The notes: generated by a model not told the origin, from the letters alone. DNA of 64,000 nt from Ruminococcus albus AD2013 (GCF_000526775.1 NZ_JAGS01000001.1:3596001-3660000); one strand, 5' to 3'. Positions 54,624 through 63,422 are shown, counted from the stretch's first letter. Numbers and translations: made by a program.

Positions 54624-56216
54624 TTATACCGTACCCTCGTAAATTGTCTTGTCATCGATCTTGACAAGCTTTACACCCTGTTCTTTGTTTTTATTGAAAT
54701 TAAATGTCAACATATATCCGATGTTCAGCCCGAAATGATCGAGATATCCAACAAGCTGCTGCTCACCATCGGCATTGTATTTCTGCCCACGCCATATTTT
54801 TAGTTCGATAATATCCTGCTGCCCGAGATAGTCAACAACCACATCGGTGCGTGTCTGATCTCTGGTCTGCGCTTCAATATAGTAGTTGCCCGTACCGTTG
54901 ATAATAGGCTTTAGGAACAGCAGAAACTGCTCACGCCCGTCCTTTTCCTTGAATTTATCTTCAAGCGAACCGAATATCTGAGTATAGGTCTTTATAAAAT
55001 GCTCTATTACTAGGCGCATATTCAGCCTGCCGTCTTCCACAAAGATGTTTTTGGCAAGTGTGCCTTCATTGAACATCGCACTTGATTTGATCTCCTCGTC
55101 TGAAAGAAAAAGGTTATACAGCAGCGTTTCAAATATCCTGTTGGAAATGGCAACTGTATTGTGATTGTTCTTTATGAAACCGTACATCTCCATTTGAGAG
55201 ATAGACTCCTGAAGCGCGGAATATGAAAGTGTTGTACCTTCCATGAGGATACTTCTGATCGATCTTTTAAGATCGGGATAGTTTGTCAACTTGCCCGTGA
55301 GCGACTGGAAAAGCGAGTTCTTTTCGGAAAGCAATATCTTAATTGCTTCATTGAAGCCCTGTTTAGTCCATGCTTTATTAAGACTGTCAAACTTGTCCGG
55401 TACAAGCTGCTCGTCGATGATCTGGCATATACGGCTGACAAGGAACGGATAGCCGCTTGTGTGTTCGTAGATCGAATCGGCGATAAGCTTTGTGTTCATA
55501 CCCGTGTTATGGTCGGCTTCGTATTCGTCAAGCATACCCTTTATACCGTTGGCAGACAGTGACATATCTATATTGAAATCCGCAGAAATATTCCAGGGGC
55601 TGTTTACCTTTGAATCATTATCGTTTCGGATATTGCCCTTGATGTGCTTTATATCGGCAACTCCAGCAAGGATCACTGACTGAAACGCAGGATTGTCCTC
55701 GTCATCTTCTCTGTCAAGATACTGGAGCCTTAGCTGTGCAAGGAAATCAAGAAATACCTGATTGTTTGATGCACTGTCCACTTCATCGATTATGAGGACG
55801 ATAGGCTTTTCCGAACAGCTGCACCATTCTATTAAGCAATAGAATAATTCGTCAAGTATAGCAAGACCACTGCTTCTGTTGATAAAATCTAGCAGCTTGT
55901 CGTTTATACTTTTGGGGATATTGATCTTGCTGTTTTTCTGCAAAACAGCTCTGCTGAATGACTTTACAAACGCTTCTTCGGTTTTAAATCCCGCATCACC
56001 GATCCTTTGAAAGTCAAGACGTACAACATTATACTCGTCTTTCAGATACCTTTCAAGAGCAGCAAGGGTTGTGGTCTTTCCGAACTGCCGCGCTCTGTTT
56101 ATTGTAAAGTAGTCACCGTTATCTATCATCACCTTGATTTGCTTCAAGCGCTCTGTAATGTCTACCATGTAATTCTTAGAAGGATTGCATAGTCCGGTGG
56201 TCTTGAACTTTTTCAT
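54624..56216 (-). CDS. AAA ATPase with C-terminal PD-(D/E)XK nuclease-like domain
   Basis: A 530-residue protein. The N-terminal AAA domain has a P-loop-like NRARQFGKTTTLAALERYL near residue 42 and Walker B PIVLIIDEVDSASNNQVFLDFLAQLR near 135. A winged-helix-like middle region follows, and the last 120 residues have IEAQTRDQTRTDVVVDYLGQQDIIELKIWRGQKYNADGEQQL, where the Asp and E-x-K match a PD-(D/E)XK nuclease fold. Such proteins are abundant and variable in Bacteroidetes and Ruminococci, of unknown role, and are often in mobile or defence-like regions. The frame is open to 56408, but ATG 56216 with AAAGGGG upstream and the family N-terminus is better. Confidence 0.8.
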   Translation of the reverse strand: MKKFKTTGLCNPSKNYMVDITERLKQIKVMIDNGDYFTINRARQFGKTTTLAALERYLKDEYNVVRLDFQRIGDAGFKTEEAFVKSFSRAVLQKNSKINIPKSINDKLLDFINRSSGLAILDELFYCLIEWCSCSEKPIVLIIDEVDSASNNQVFLDFLAQLRLQYLDREDDEDNPAFQSVILAGVADIKHIKGNIRNDNDSKVNSPWNISADFNIDMSLSANGIKGMLDEYEADHNTGMNTKLIADSIYEHTSGYPFLVSRICQIIDEQLVPDKFDSLNKAWTKQGFNEAIKILLSEKNSLFQSLTGKLTNYPDLKRSIRSILMEGTTLSYSALQESISQMEMYGFIKNNHNTVAISNRIFETLLYNLFLSDEEIKSSAMFNEGTLAKNIFVEDGRLNMRLVIEHFIKTYTQIFGSLEDKFKEKDGREQFLLFLKPIINGTGNYYIEAQTRDQTRTDVVVDYLGQQDIIELKIWRGQKYNADGEQQLVGYLDHFGLNIGYMLTFNFNKNKEQGVKLVKIDDKTIYEGTV

Positions 56217-56579
56217 AACTGTACGCCCCTTTCTGCTCGCGCATACTCTATCATTATAATTATAGCACAGATAACCCATTAATGCAACCTTTTGCTGAAA
56301 TGTTTCATAATGGAGAAGAATACAAGTCATAGTTAAAGTTAAAAAGGGTGTTTTGGTAACGAAAAACAGAGAGAATTGTGTGATAAATAGATTTCCAATT
56401 ATTCGCATTTTCTAGTAGGGGCTGCAACAGCCCCATGTCAGCGATTGAAAGGGAAGTCTTACAGATTGAAAAAAAGTCTTTGGTTGCTTTAGTAGAAGAG
56501 TGATATTTGTATTTTTGGTCACTAGATAGGGAAAATTATAACTGTAAATAATAATTCACCATTTACTATTATACTATTA
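56217..56579. other. gap between the AAA ATPase and the AbiEi gene
   Basis: It holds the ATPase promoter region on the minus strand (TATAAT runs near 56255-56268), the 17-base solo hairpin at 56418-56434 and otherwise AT-rich sequence without a gene. Confidence 0.4.
56418..56434. repeat. solo copy of the IS-end hairpin
   Basis: GGGGCTGCAACAGCCCC, identical over 17 bases to the IS end at 2414-2430, with no transposase nearby. Confidence 0.7.
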
Positions 56580-56608
56580 TCGACTTATAAGGTTAAATGT
56601 GGTATAAT
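56580..56608 (+). promoter_or_regulatory. promoter of the AbiEi gene
   Basis: TCGACT (56580-56585), 17 bp, TATAAT (56603-56608). Confidence 0.6.
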
Positions 56609-56639
56609 ATCCTCAGTACAACAAAGGGAGGTGCTGAAT

Positions 56640-57254
56640 ATGTTGTTTGATTATCTTCTGGAATCATTTGGTAAAAATGAACCCATATTCACGTCGGATA
56701 TTTCTTATGAAAATTATTCTGATATTTGGATCAAAAAAGAACTTGCGAAACTCTGCGAATGCGGACAGATCATCAGGTATGACCGAGGTATTTACTATAT
56801 TCCAGTCAAAACACCATTTGGTAACAGTATTCTGAATCCCAGCAGAATCATAGAAAGAAAGTATTTATCCGAGAAAGGAAATCGAATCGGATTTTACACC
56901 GGAATCACAGCTTTGCAGCAAGCTGGACTATCCACACAGATGTCAAATATTCCAGAAATTCAAACGAATAACGAAAATTCAAAACTTCGCAGAGTAAAAG
57001 TTGGTAATCAGGAAGTTATCTTGCGGAAGTCAAGAGTTAAAATTGATAATGACAATATATTTGTTTTGCAGTTCCTTGAAATGATGAACAGTACCCCTTC
57101 GGAATATTTTGACGATGAGAGAAAAGCCGTTATCAGAAATTGGATCGAAAAATGTAATATTTCTCAGGACCTTGTGACAAAATATGCTCCTTATTTCCCT
57201 GACAAGGCTATGCGAAGTCTCATAGAAAGCGGTGTTATTTTTTATGTTGCATAA
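56640..57254 (+). CDS. AbiEi-like antitoxin (DUF6088-type)
   Basis: A 204-residue protein with an N-terminal winged helix (SDIWIKKELAKLCECGQIIRYDRGIYYIPVKT) and the family's middle domain (LNPSRIIERKYLSEKGNRIGFYTGITALQQAGLSTQMSNIPEIQTNN). In AbiE type IV toxin-antitoxin systems such a protein represses its operon and counters a nucleotidyltransferase toxin. GGGAGGTG lies before ATG 56640. The downstream toxin gene begins in the usual overlapping place but is broken after 25 codons, so the antitoxin is now an orphan. Confidence 0.8.
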   Translation: MLFDYLLESFGKNEPIFTSDISYENYSDIWIKKELAKLCECGQIIRYDRGIYYIPVKTPFGNSILNPSRIIERKYLSEKGNRIGFYTGITALQQAGLSTQMSNIPEIQTNNENSKLRRVKVGNQEVILRKSRVKIDNDNIFVLQFLEMMNSTPSEYFDDERKAVIRNWIEKCNISQDLVTKYAPYFPDKAMRSLIESGVIFYVA

Positions 57255-57321
57255 TGAAAAGGATATTTTTGAGCAGCTAATCCTAAGAACATCTGAATAC
57301 CTTGGTATGTACTTATTATAA
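57244..57321 (+). pseudogene. AbiEii toxin remnant, first 25 codons
   Basis: Overlapping the end of the AbiEi gene by 11 bases, ATG 57244 opens the frame MLHNEKDIFEQLILRTSEYLG, which looks like the start of AbiEii-type nucleotidyltransferase toxins, then MYLL and a stop. The nucleotidyltransferase core is absent downstream. The start overlap is the normal arrangement for this operon, so a deletion or decay has removed the toxin. Confidence 0.6.
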
Positions 57322-57390
57322 CATATATGCAGCTATAATTTAAGTAAAAGAATACTAATACTATAATGGATGAATCATTGATGCTTTGTT

Positions 57391-57618
57391 GTGTCACGCG
57401 TGACCCACTCTTTAATGCCGTCAGATGATACTTCAACTTGTAATCTACATTTAAAAGAAAAACGCTACCATGGTGCGTTGACAGAATATCTTGATAAGCT
57501 GATCATCGTGGGCATCAAGAAGAACATTTTTAAGTTTCATACCATATGCATCCGCGAATTGTTTTTTTATATACTGCGGAAATCTGATGCGGCAGAGGAA
57601 TGGAATAAAAAAATTTAA
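57391..57618 (+). pseudogene. possible gene fragment before the cellulase gene
   Basis: A 75-codon frame without ribosome site, ending KFHTICIRELFFYILRKSDAAEEWNKKI. The C-terminal part has protein-like composition and could be the end of a decayed gene; the first part looks like chance. No family is recognised. Confidence 0.25.
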
Positions 57619-57636
57619 AAGATATTATTGAAATCA

Positions 57637-57665
57637 TTGCAATTTGAAAAACAATGTGATATAAT
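57637..57665 (+). promoter_or_regulatory. promoter of the GH9 gene
   Basis: TTGCAA (57637-57642), 17 bp, TATAAT (57660-57665), with a 150-base leader. Confidence 0.6.
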
Positions 57666-57815
57666 ATCTATCGGACATAACAGCGTAATGACTGTGAAAT
57701 GTCCATCCCAGTTATAATGTGGCTATGGCTGTTTCAGGTATATATTTCGCTTACTGTAAGTTACAGCCGTATCAGATTTAAGTTCTTTTATTTTCAAAAG
57801 GAGGGTCAAGAGGTT

Positions 57816-60815
57816 ATGCACAAGACAATGAAACGTATCGCCGCAGGGCTTGTGGCAATTACCGGCGCTTTATCGGCAGCAGCCGCATCTGCACCTATGA
57901 GTGTGTTTGCAGAAGACGAACAGATACTTATCCAGTCTGACTTCGAAGCAGGCATAGGTCTTCCCTGGCGCACATTAGAGAATGCACCGGCACGGCAGGA
58001 CTTCGATATTTCAGACGGCACTTACAATATAACGATACAGAATAACGATGGTCCCGAGTCAAGATGGGATCTTCAGTTCCGTTGCAGAAATATAATTATA
58101 CACAAAGGTCATACTTACAAGGTACACTGGAAGGTCAATTCTTCCAATGAGGGTGAGCTGTACACCAAGATCGGTAACTACGGCGGAACTGTTGAAGTTT
58201 GGCACAACAACTGCGGCAATGATGATTTCAATCAGACGTGGGAATGCGTAAAGATCGCTAAAGGCGACAACACCTTCGATGCTGAGTTTACAGCTGAATA
58301 TGATCTTGAGCTTGCTGACTGGGCATTCCACTACGGCGGTAAGGGTCAGTATCAGCCGGTAGACTGCTTCCCAAACGGTACGGTCCTCAAATTCGATGAT
58401 CTGTCTCTGATCGACACTACCGGTGGCGTATTTATCGATGGAGATGTTAACGAGTGGGGCGTTGTAAGACCCGAAAGCAACGTTCGTCTGAATCAGATCG
58501 GTTATTATCCTCAGCTGGAAAAGAGGGCTTCTTATGTTACCGATGCTGATATGCCACTGGCTTTTGAGATACGTGACAGATCGGGCAACGTAAAGTACAC
58601 AGGCAAGACGAAGGTATTCGGCAGCGATCCTAATTCGGGTACAGGTAAGGATACAGTTGTTAATTCGGTCACAAGATACAAGGACTCGGGTGCCAACGTA
58701 CATATCATTGATTTCTCTGATTTCAGAACTGAGGGCGAGTACACGATATTCGTTAAGGATACGGTCGGCGTAAGCGGCACTCAGGTGATGGGATATAAGA
58801 ATGTAAATGATACAAGGCTAAAAGGTGATAAGCTTCTTTGGACAAATCCCGTAAATATGAAATCTTATACGATGAACGAGAGCAGTCCATTCAGGATAGA
58901 CAGACAGATCTATGATGATCAGCTGCTGAGGGATTCCATGAACTACTTCTATCAGAACCGCTCAGGAGTACCGATAGAGTCTGAGTACATCACATCCGGT
59001 GATAAGAGTAGGCTGGCTCACAATAAGTATGGTCATAATCCTGATACTGCTTACGTTCAGAGCAAATGGGTAAGATCTTATGACAGCGACTTCTCTGATG
59101 GCGAGAAGGATAAGAAGATCGACGTTACAGGCGGATGGTACGCTGCAAACGACCACGGTAAGTACGTTGTCGAAGGCGGTTTCTCCGTATGGACACTTCA
59201 GAACGCTTATGAGTTCTCCAAGAGGAGAGGCAATACACGCAAGTGGACTGACGGCACGATAGCTGTCCCAGAAAATAAGGATAATGCTCCCGATATACTT
59301 GATGAAGCAAGGGTAGAGCTGGAGTGGATGTTCAAAATGATAAATGAGGACGGCTTTGTATATCATTCAGTGCAGGATCATACGTTGGCAGATTTTCCGC
59401 TCACGTTCAGGTCCATATACTGTATTGACCCCCCAATGGAGGATAATTATCCTTACCGTATCGTCAGACCTCCTACGTATGCAGCCACATTCAACATGAT
59501 CGCTTGTGCTGCACAGGCTTCACGTCTGTGGAAGGGCATAGATGATGACTTCGCAAAAGAGTGTCTGCAAAATGCACAGAACAGCTGGAAGGCTATCATG
59601 GCTAAGCAGTCTGATTGGAACGTTACAAGTGGCTATTACTATGATGATCCTTACTTTGCTCCCAGTGAATCCGGCGGAAACAACAATTTCGGTGACACCT
59701 ATGTAGTTGATGATGCTTACTGGGCAGCTTGTGAGCTTTATGCAACAACAGGGGACTCGGCTTACTATGGCTTCTTAAAAAACTATAAAAATTATAATGA
59801 CCCGTCAGGTCAGGATAAGGCATTCAGCTTGACTTCCTGCCTGAGCAGCGGCGAGAACAACGGTTCGTTCGGTTCCTTCAATTGGGGCAATACTGCGGGT
59901 CTGGGCACCCTTTCACTCTACTTGAGCGACAAGACATCTTCTGCTGACAGGAAGACTATTGTCAATTCTATCCAAAATATTGCTGATCGATATATTTTTC
60001 AGATGAGTAAAGAAGGCATGGGCATACCTTACACGAGTGCGACTGTCGGGGGCTATATCGGTATCGGCGATGGAGATGTGTACACAGGTTATGAGTACGG
60101 TTCCAACTCCTTCGTTATCAACAACGCTATGGTCCTGGCTTATGCTTATGATACTGATAACGGCAAATATATTTATCGGAACGGTGCAGCCGAAGCACTT
60201 GATTACCTCTTCGGACGTAACGGTCTGGGCTTCTCTTATGTATCAGGCTACGGCGATAAGGCAATGAAATCGCCACATCACAAATACTGGGCAAACAGTA
60301 TCAATCCGGAATTACCGAAGGCACCCTCAGGTGTTCTTGCAGGCGGTCCCTGCTCAGTTATTTATAATGATAATTACCTTCGTGGTCTCGGCTATAAAAG
60401 AGGCACTTTAGCTAATCAGAAGTGCTATGCTGACAGTGCAGAGGCATGGTCTGTAAATGAGGTTTCTGTCTGCTTGAACGCTTCTCTGGTCTGGATGTCA
60501 TCATTCATGAACGATCAGTTCGGCGGTCCGAAACCAGTCCCTTATCCTACCAACATTAAGGTCGATTACAGTGAGAAGTACCATCAGGTAAGATTTACCT
60601 GGGATAAGGTGGAAAACGCTGACAGATACGGCATAGCAGTTTATCTGGCAGGCAAGTGGAGAGTTCAGAAGCAGGATATCACAGGCACTACCTATACTTC
60701 TCCCAAAAATCTGACTCCCGGCGTAACTTATAAGGTTGCGATTGCCGCAAGAGTGAACGGCAGATGGGATACAGCAAATGCTATCAAATATGCCGGTACT
60801 GTTACTATAAAGTGA
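57816..60815 (+). CDS. multidomain GH9 cellulase
   Basis: A 999-residue exported enzyme: signal peptide (to about residue 38, ending SVFAED), a CBM4/9-type binding module (about 40-200), an Ig-like domain (about 225-310, VRLNQIGYYPQLEKRASYV), the GH9 catalytic barrel (about 330-895) and a C-terminal beta-sandwich of fibronectin III or CBM37 type (about 908-999). In the catalytic domain the usual DAGD pair reads GGWYAANDHGKYV: Ala443 replaces the first Asp while Asp446 remains. The histidine motif is SPHHKYW and the catalytic Glu is Glu882 in SVNEVSVCLNASLVW. There is no dockerin, as in R. albus enzymes attached by CBM37. AAAGGAGGG before ATG 57816 sets the start; the frame is open from 57699. 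Confidence 0.93.
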   Translation: MHKTMKRIAAGLVAITGALSAAAASAPMSVFAEDEQILIQSDFEAGIGLPWRTLENAPARQDFDISDGTYNITIQNNDGPESRWDLQFRCRNIIIHKGHTYKVHWKVNSSNEGELYTKIGNYGGTVEVWHNNCGNDDFNQTWECVKIAKGDNTFDAEFTAEYDLELADWAFHYGGKGQYQPVDCFPNGTVLKFDDLSLIDTTGGVFIDGDVNEWGVVRPESNVRLNQIGYYPQLEKRASYVTDADMPLAFEIRDRSGNVKYTGKTKVFGSDPNSGTGKDTVVNSVTRYKDSGANVHIIDFSDFRTEGEYTIFVKDTVGVSGTQVMGYKNVNDTRLKGDKLLWTNPVNMKSYTMNESSPFRIDRQIYDDQLLRDSMNYFYQNRSGVPIESEYITSGDKSRLAHNKYGHNPDTAYVQSKWVRSYDSDFSDGEKDKKIDVTGGWYAANDHGKYVVEGGFSVWTLQNAYEFSKRRGNTRKWTDGTIAVPENKDNAPDILDEARVELEWMFKMINEDGFVYHSVQDHTLADFPLTFRSIYCIDPPMEDNYPYRIVRPPTYAATFNMIACAAQASRLWKGIDDDFAKECLQNAQNSWKAIMAKQSDWNVTSGYYYDDPYFAPSESGGNNNFGDTYVVDDAYWAACELYATTGDSAYYGFLKNYKNYNDPSGQDKAFSLTSCLSSGENNGSFGSFNWGNTAGLGTLSLYLSDKTSSADRKTIVNSIQNIADRYIFQMSKEGMGIPYTSATVGGYIGIGDGDVYTGYEYGSNSFVINNAMVLAYAYDTDNGKYIYRNGAAEALDYLFGRNGLGFSYVSGYGDKAMKSPHHKYWANSINPELPKAPSGVLAGGPCSVIYNDNYLRGLGYKRGTLANQKCYADSAEAWSVNEVSVCLNASLVWMSSFMNDQFGGPKPVPYPTNIKVDYSEKYHQVRFTWDKVENADRYGIAVYLAGKWRVQKQDITGTTYTSPKNLTPGVTYKVAIAARVNGRWDTANAIKYAGTVTIK

Positions 60816-60843
60816 TAGACTAAATTGATATGATTTAAAAACA

Positions 60844-60885
60844 AAACGGATAATCGTCCTAAGCAGACGACTATCCGTTTTTATT
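60844..60885 (+). terminator. terminator after the GH9 gene
   Basis: AAACGGATAATCGTC / GACGACTATCCGTTTTT stem with a 7-base loop. Confidence 0.88.
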
Positions 60886-60978
60886 GATGCTTTATTGATA
60901 AGAAACTTGCCGTTTTTTATTGTTTAACAAATAAAGAAAATGTATCTTCATTCAATACGCTCCAGCTGTACCTCTCTC

Positions 60979-61161
60979 CTATTTCTTTTTTCCTTTAAAC
61001 ATTATGATCAACTTGGTTGAATTGTATTCTCCTTCCAGATGGCAATATATATATCTATCTTTATACTTATCAATTATAATATTACCATGTACAATTAATT
61101 CCTGATTTTCATCTGATTCATAACCTGCTTCCGAGTGATAGTATTGCTTACCGTTGGCATA
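60979..61161 (-). pseudogene. gene fragment, about 60 codons
   Basis: On the minus strand an open stretch preceded by a stop and lacking a start codon reads ANGKQYYHSEAGYESDENQE, then LIVHGNIIIDKYKDRYIYCH and ends KLIIMFKGKKK-stop. The codon pattern looks protein-like, so this may be the 3' end of a decayed gene of unknown family. Confidence 0.35.
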
Positions 61162-61234
61162 CTATCAATAACGGGTCATCGAATCAAGTCTGTTGTTTTC
61201 TGAATGGTTTTTCACTGAATTTTTATTCAGAAAC

Positions 61235-61263
61235 TTGACAAGTGCAAAGCGCTGTGGTATAAT
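61235..61263 (+). promoter_or_regulatory. promoter of the DUF234-type ATPase gene, set among ATTCAG repeats
   Basis: TTGACA (61235-61240), 17 bp, TATAAT (61258-61263). CTGAATTTTTATTCAG overlaps the upstream edge (61215-61230), and ATTCAGA recurs twice in the leader (near 61283 and 61298), suggesting regulator binding sites. Confidence 0.75.
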
Positions 61264-61318
61264 ATCATTATACTGAAAAATTATTCAGAGAAAATATATT
61301 CAGAAAAGAAGTGATGCT

Positions 61319-62692
61319 ATGTTTATCGGCAGAGAAAAAGAACTCAGGCAGTTGAATGCCGAGCTTTCCTCATGGAAACGCAAAACGGCGGTGCTGGTCT
61401 ACGGCAAGCGCAGAGTCGGAAAATCCACGCTTTTGAGCGAAGCTGCAAAGCGCTTTGAGGGTGTCGTCATCAACCATATGTGCGTGACAAGCACCTTTGA
61501 GGGAAATATGGAACTGATCTATCAGAGCGTTTCGGAGGGGCTCGGACTGCCGAATATCCGCTTCGGCTCTTTCTTCGAGATGATGGATTACCTGAAAACG
61601 CTTGACAAAAAGATACTTCTCATCATTGACGAGTATCCCTATCTGAAACAGACCAAAAAGAAAAACGAAGTCGATTCCTATATGCAGGCGGTCATCGACA
61701 GGCTGACCGAAAATGTCAAGCTGGTGCTCTGCGGTTCGTATATCACAGTGATGAAGGAACTGCTCGAAGAGGGCAACCCACTGTTCGGACGGTTCTCACT
61801 GATACAGCATATCCGTGACTTTGACTACCTTGATGCAGCGAAATTCTATCCCGATCTTTCTGTTCGTGACAAGGTCGCCTTCTATGCCGTATTCGGTGGA
61901 AGTCCTTATGTTCTGGAAAATCTTGATACGGGTCTGACTATTCGGGAAAACATCGAGCGTCTGCTGTTGCCCGAAACAGGTCTGGTGCGGTCGCACATCG
62001 AGAATGTCATGCTGGGGGAGATACGGAAGACATTTGATGCAAGGATTCTGGAGATCCTCGGCAACGGCAAGAAGCGTTACAGCGAGATACGGGACAAAAT
62101 AGCGAACAGCGAGACAGGTTTGCTTGACAAGCAGTTGAAAATTTTGCTCGACATGGAGACCATTCAGAAGACCGACCCGATCAACCGCCGGAATGACAAG
62201 AAAAAACAGTTTTACGAGATCGTGGATAATCTGATGCGGTTCTATTTCACGTTCATTTTCGGCAAGGCGGGAACGATCGTCCGTATCGGTGAGGAGCAGT
62301 TCTTCAATCAAAATATTGACGATGTACTGGAGCAATTCGTCAGCAGACGGCTTGAAGGTATCGCTCTGCAATACTTCCACAGAGCCGCTATGCAGGGCTT
62401 ATATCCGGATATTGACGACTTCGGCAGCTATTGGTATGATGACCCTGCTACCAAGACCAATGGCGAGTTTGACTGCGTGATACGGCGTGGAGAGCAGTAT
62501 GATTTCTACGAATGCAAATACTTCGACCGCCCCATGACCCTTGAAGAATGCCGTCAGGAAAAGGAACAGCTTGACAGCATCAAAGGCATCACTGTGTCGG
62601 GCGTGGGTTTTGTCTGCACGGGGGGATTTGATTTTGAGGGTGCGGACAAATTTACACTCATTGACGGAAAGGTGCTTTACTTCAACGAATGA
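61319..62692 (+). CDS. ATPase with DUF234-type C-terminal domain
   Basis: A 457-residue protein starting MFIGREKELRQLNAEL, with Walker A VYGKRRVGKSTLLSEA near residue 30 and Walker B KKILLIIDEYPYLKQ near 100, sensor-like LVLCGSYITVM, and FGRFSLIQHIRDFDYLDAAKFYP. A winged helix (IRDKIANSETGLLDKQLKILLDMETI) precedes the C-terminal DUF234 region with GEFDCVIRRGEQYDFYECKYFDRPM, where Asp and E-x-K suggest a PD-(D/E)XK nuclease-like fold. These STAND-like ATPases are frequent in anaerobes and archaea; their role is unknown. AAGAAGTG lies before ATG 61319. It is alone with promoter and terminator. Confidence 0.85.
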   Translation: MFIGREKELRQLNAELSSWKRKTAVLVYGKRRVGKSTLLSEAAKRFEGVVINHMCVTSTFEGNMELIYQSVSEGLGLPNIRFGSFFEMMDYLKTLDKKILLIIDEYPYLKQTKKKNEVDSYMQAVIDRLTENVKLVLCGSYITVMKELLEEGNPLFGRFSLIQHIRDFDYLDAAKFYPDLSVRDKVAFYAVFGGSPYVLENLDTGLTIRENIERLLLPETGLVRSHIENVMLGEIRKTFDARILEILGNGKKRYSEIRDKIANSETGLLDKQLKILLDMETIQKTDPINRRNDKKKQFYEIVDNLMRFYFTFIFGKAGTIVRIGEEQFFNQNIDDVLEQFVSRRLEGIALQYFHRAAMQGLYPDIDDFGSYWYDDPATKTNGEFDCVIRRGEQYDFYECKYFDRPMTLEECRQEKEQLDSIKGITVSGVGFVCTGGFDFEGADKFTLIDGKVLYFNE

Positions 62693-62736
62693 AAAAACCG
62701 CCGCTCAGGACGAACCTGAACGGCGGTTTATGATTC
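62693..62736 (+). terminator. terminator after the DUF234-type ATPase gene
   Basis: AAACCGCCG..TCAGG / CCTGA..CGGCGGTTT stem (62697-62730); short T content after it. Confidence 0.7.
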
Positions 62737-62791
62737 TTGTCACCCGATTTTGTCATCCGTCTTGTCATCCACTTAGAATTCAGGGTGACAA
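62737..62791. repeat. TTGTCAYCC direct repeats with one inverted copy
   Basis: TTGTCACCC (62737), TTGTCATCC (62750) and TTGTCATCC (62762), with GGGTGACAA inverted at 62783-62791. The near-regular 12-13 bp spacing suggests a protein binding site or element end. Confidence 0.4.
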
Positions 62792-62854
62792 ATTGCATTT
62801 TTGAGCCATTTGGCAAATTCTGTTAAATTTCTGAAATTTAGAAAACCACGTATT

Positions 62855-62884
62855 TTAGCCCTTCATAGCCTCTTCAACAGCAAC
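62855..62884 (-). pseudogene. last codons of a GGGtGRT-type gene
   Basis: On the minus strand these bases read VAVEEAMKG-stop. The 24 bases 62861-62884 are an exact inverted copy of 49549-49572, the end of the GGGtGRT gene, but a Gly codon precedes the stop here, so it is probably from a second copy or relative. It abuts the truncated IS. Confidence 0.5.
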
Positions 62885-63422
62885 ATACATAAAACCCGTA
62901 AATTATGAGCAGAGCAAAAAGCGAAACTTCCGTACAAAATACGGCAGACCCGAGAATATGGAATATCACGAACTCGGCGATATACACGTATGCAGGGCAG
63001 GAAGGATACTGTGGCGTATCGGTACAAAGCATGAGAAAACGAAGACCGGATTCGTTTCGGAGAAAGCACTGTACAGATGTGAAAGCTGCGAAGGTTGTCC
63101 CTACAAACAGAATTGTACAAAAGCAAAAGGAAACAAAACGCTGTCTATATCGCATAAGTTCAAAGAACTGAGAACAGAAAGCCTGGAAAATATAACGACC
63201 GAATTCGGAAAACAGCTCAGAATGAACCGAAGCATACAGGCTGAAGGCGTATTCGGAGTGCTGAAACAGGATCATGGCTTCAGAAGATTCCTGTGCAGGG
63301 GCAAAAATAACATCAGAAATGAGTTCCTTTTGCTGGGACTTGCATACAACATAAAGAAGCTTTTTGCTAAGATCTCAGAAAACCGACTTGGAATTTCTCT
63401 TTTTGAACTGAAATCAGCATAA
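62885..63422 (+). pseudogene. IS1182-family transposase, C-terminal third
   Basis: About 178 codons matching the end of the complete transposase. Only the catalytic Glu region (IQAEGVFGVLKQDHGFRRF) and the Cys cluster remain; both catalytic Asp residues are lost. The first part differs at several residues (ELGDIHVCRAG for EMGDIFVCKAG), while the part after YRCESCEGC is almost identical, so it derives from a different copy or has been partly homogenised. Confidence 0.85.
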
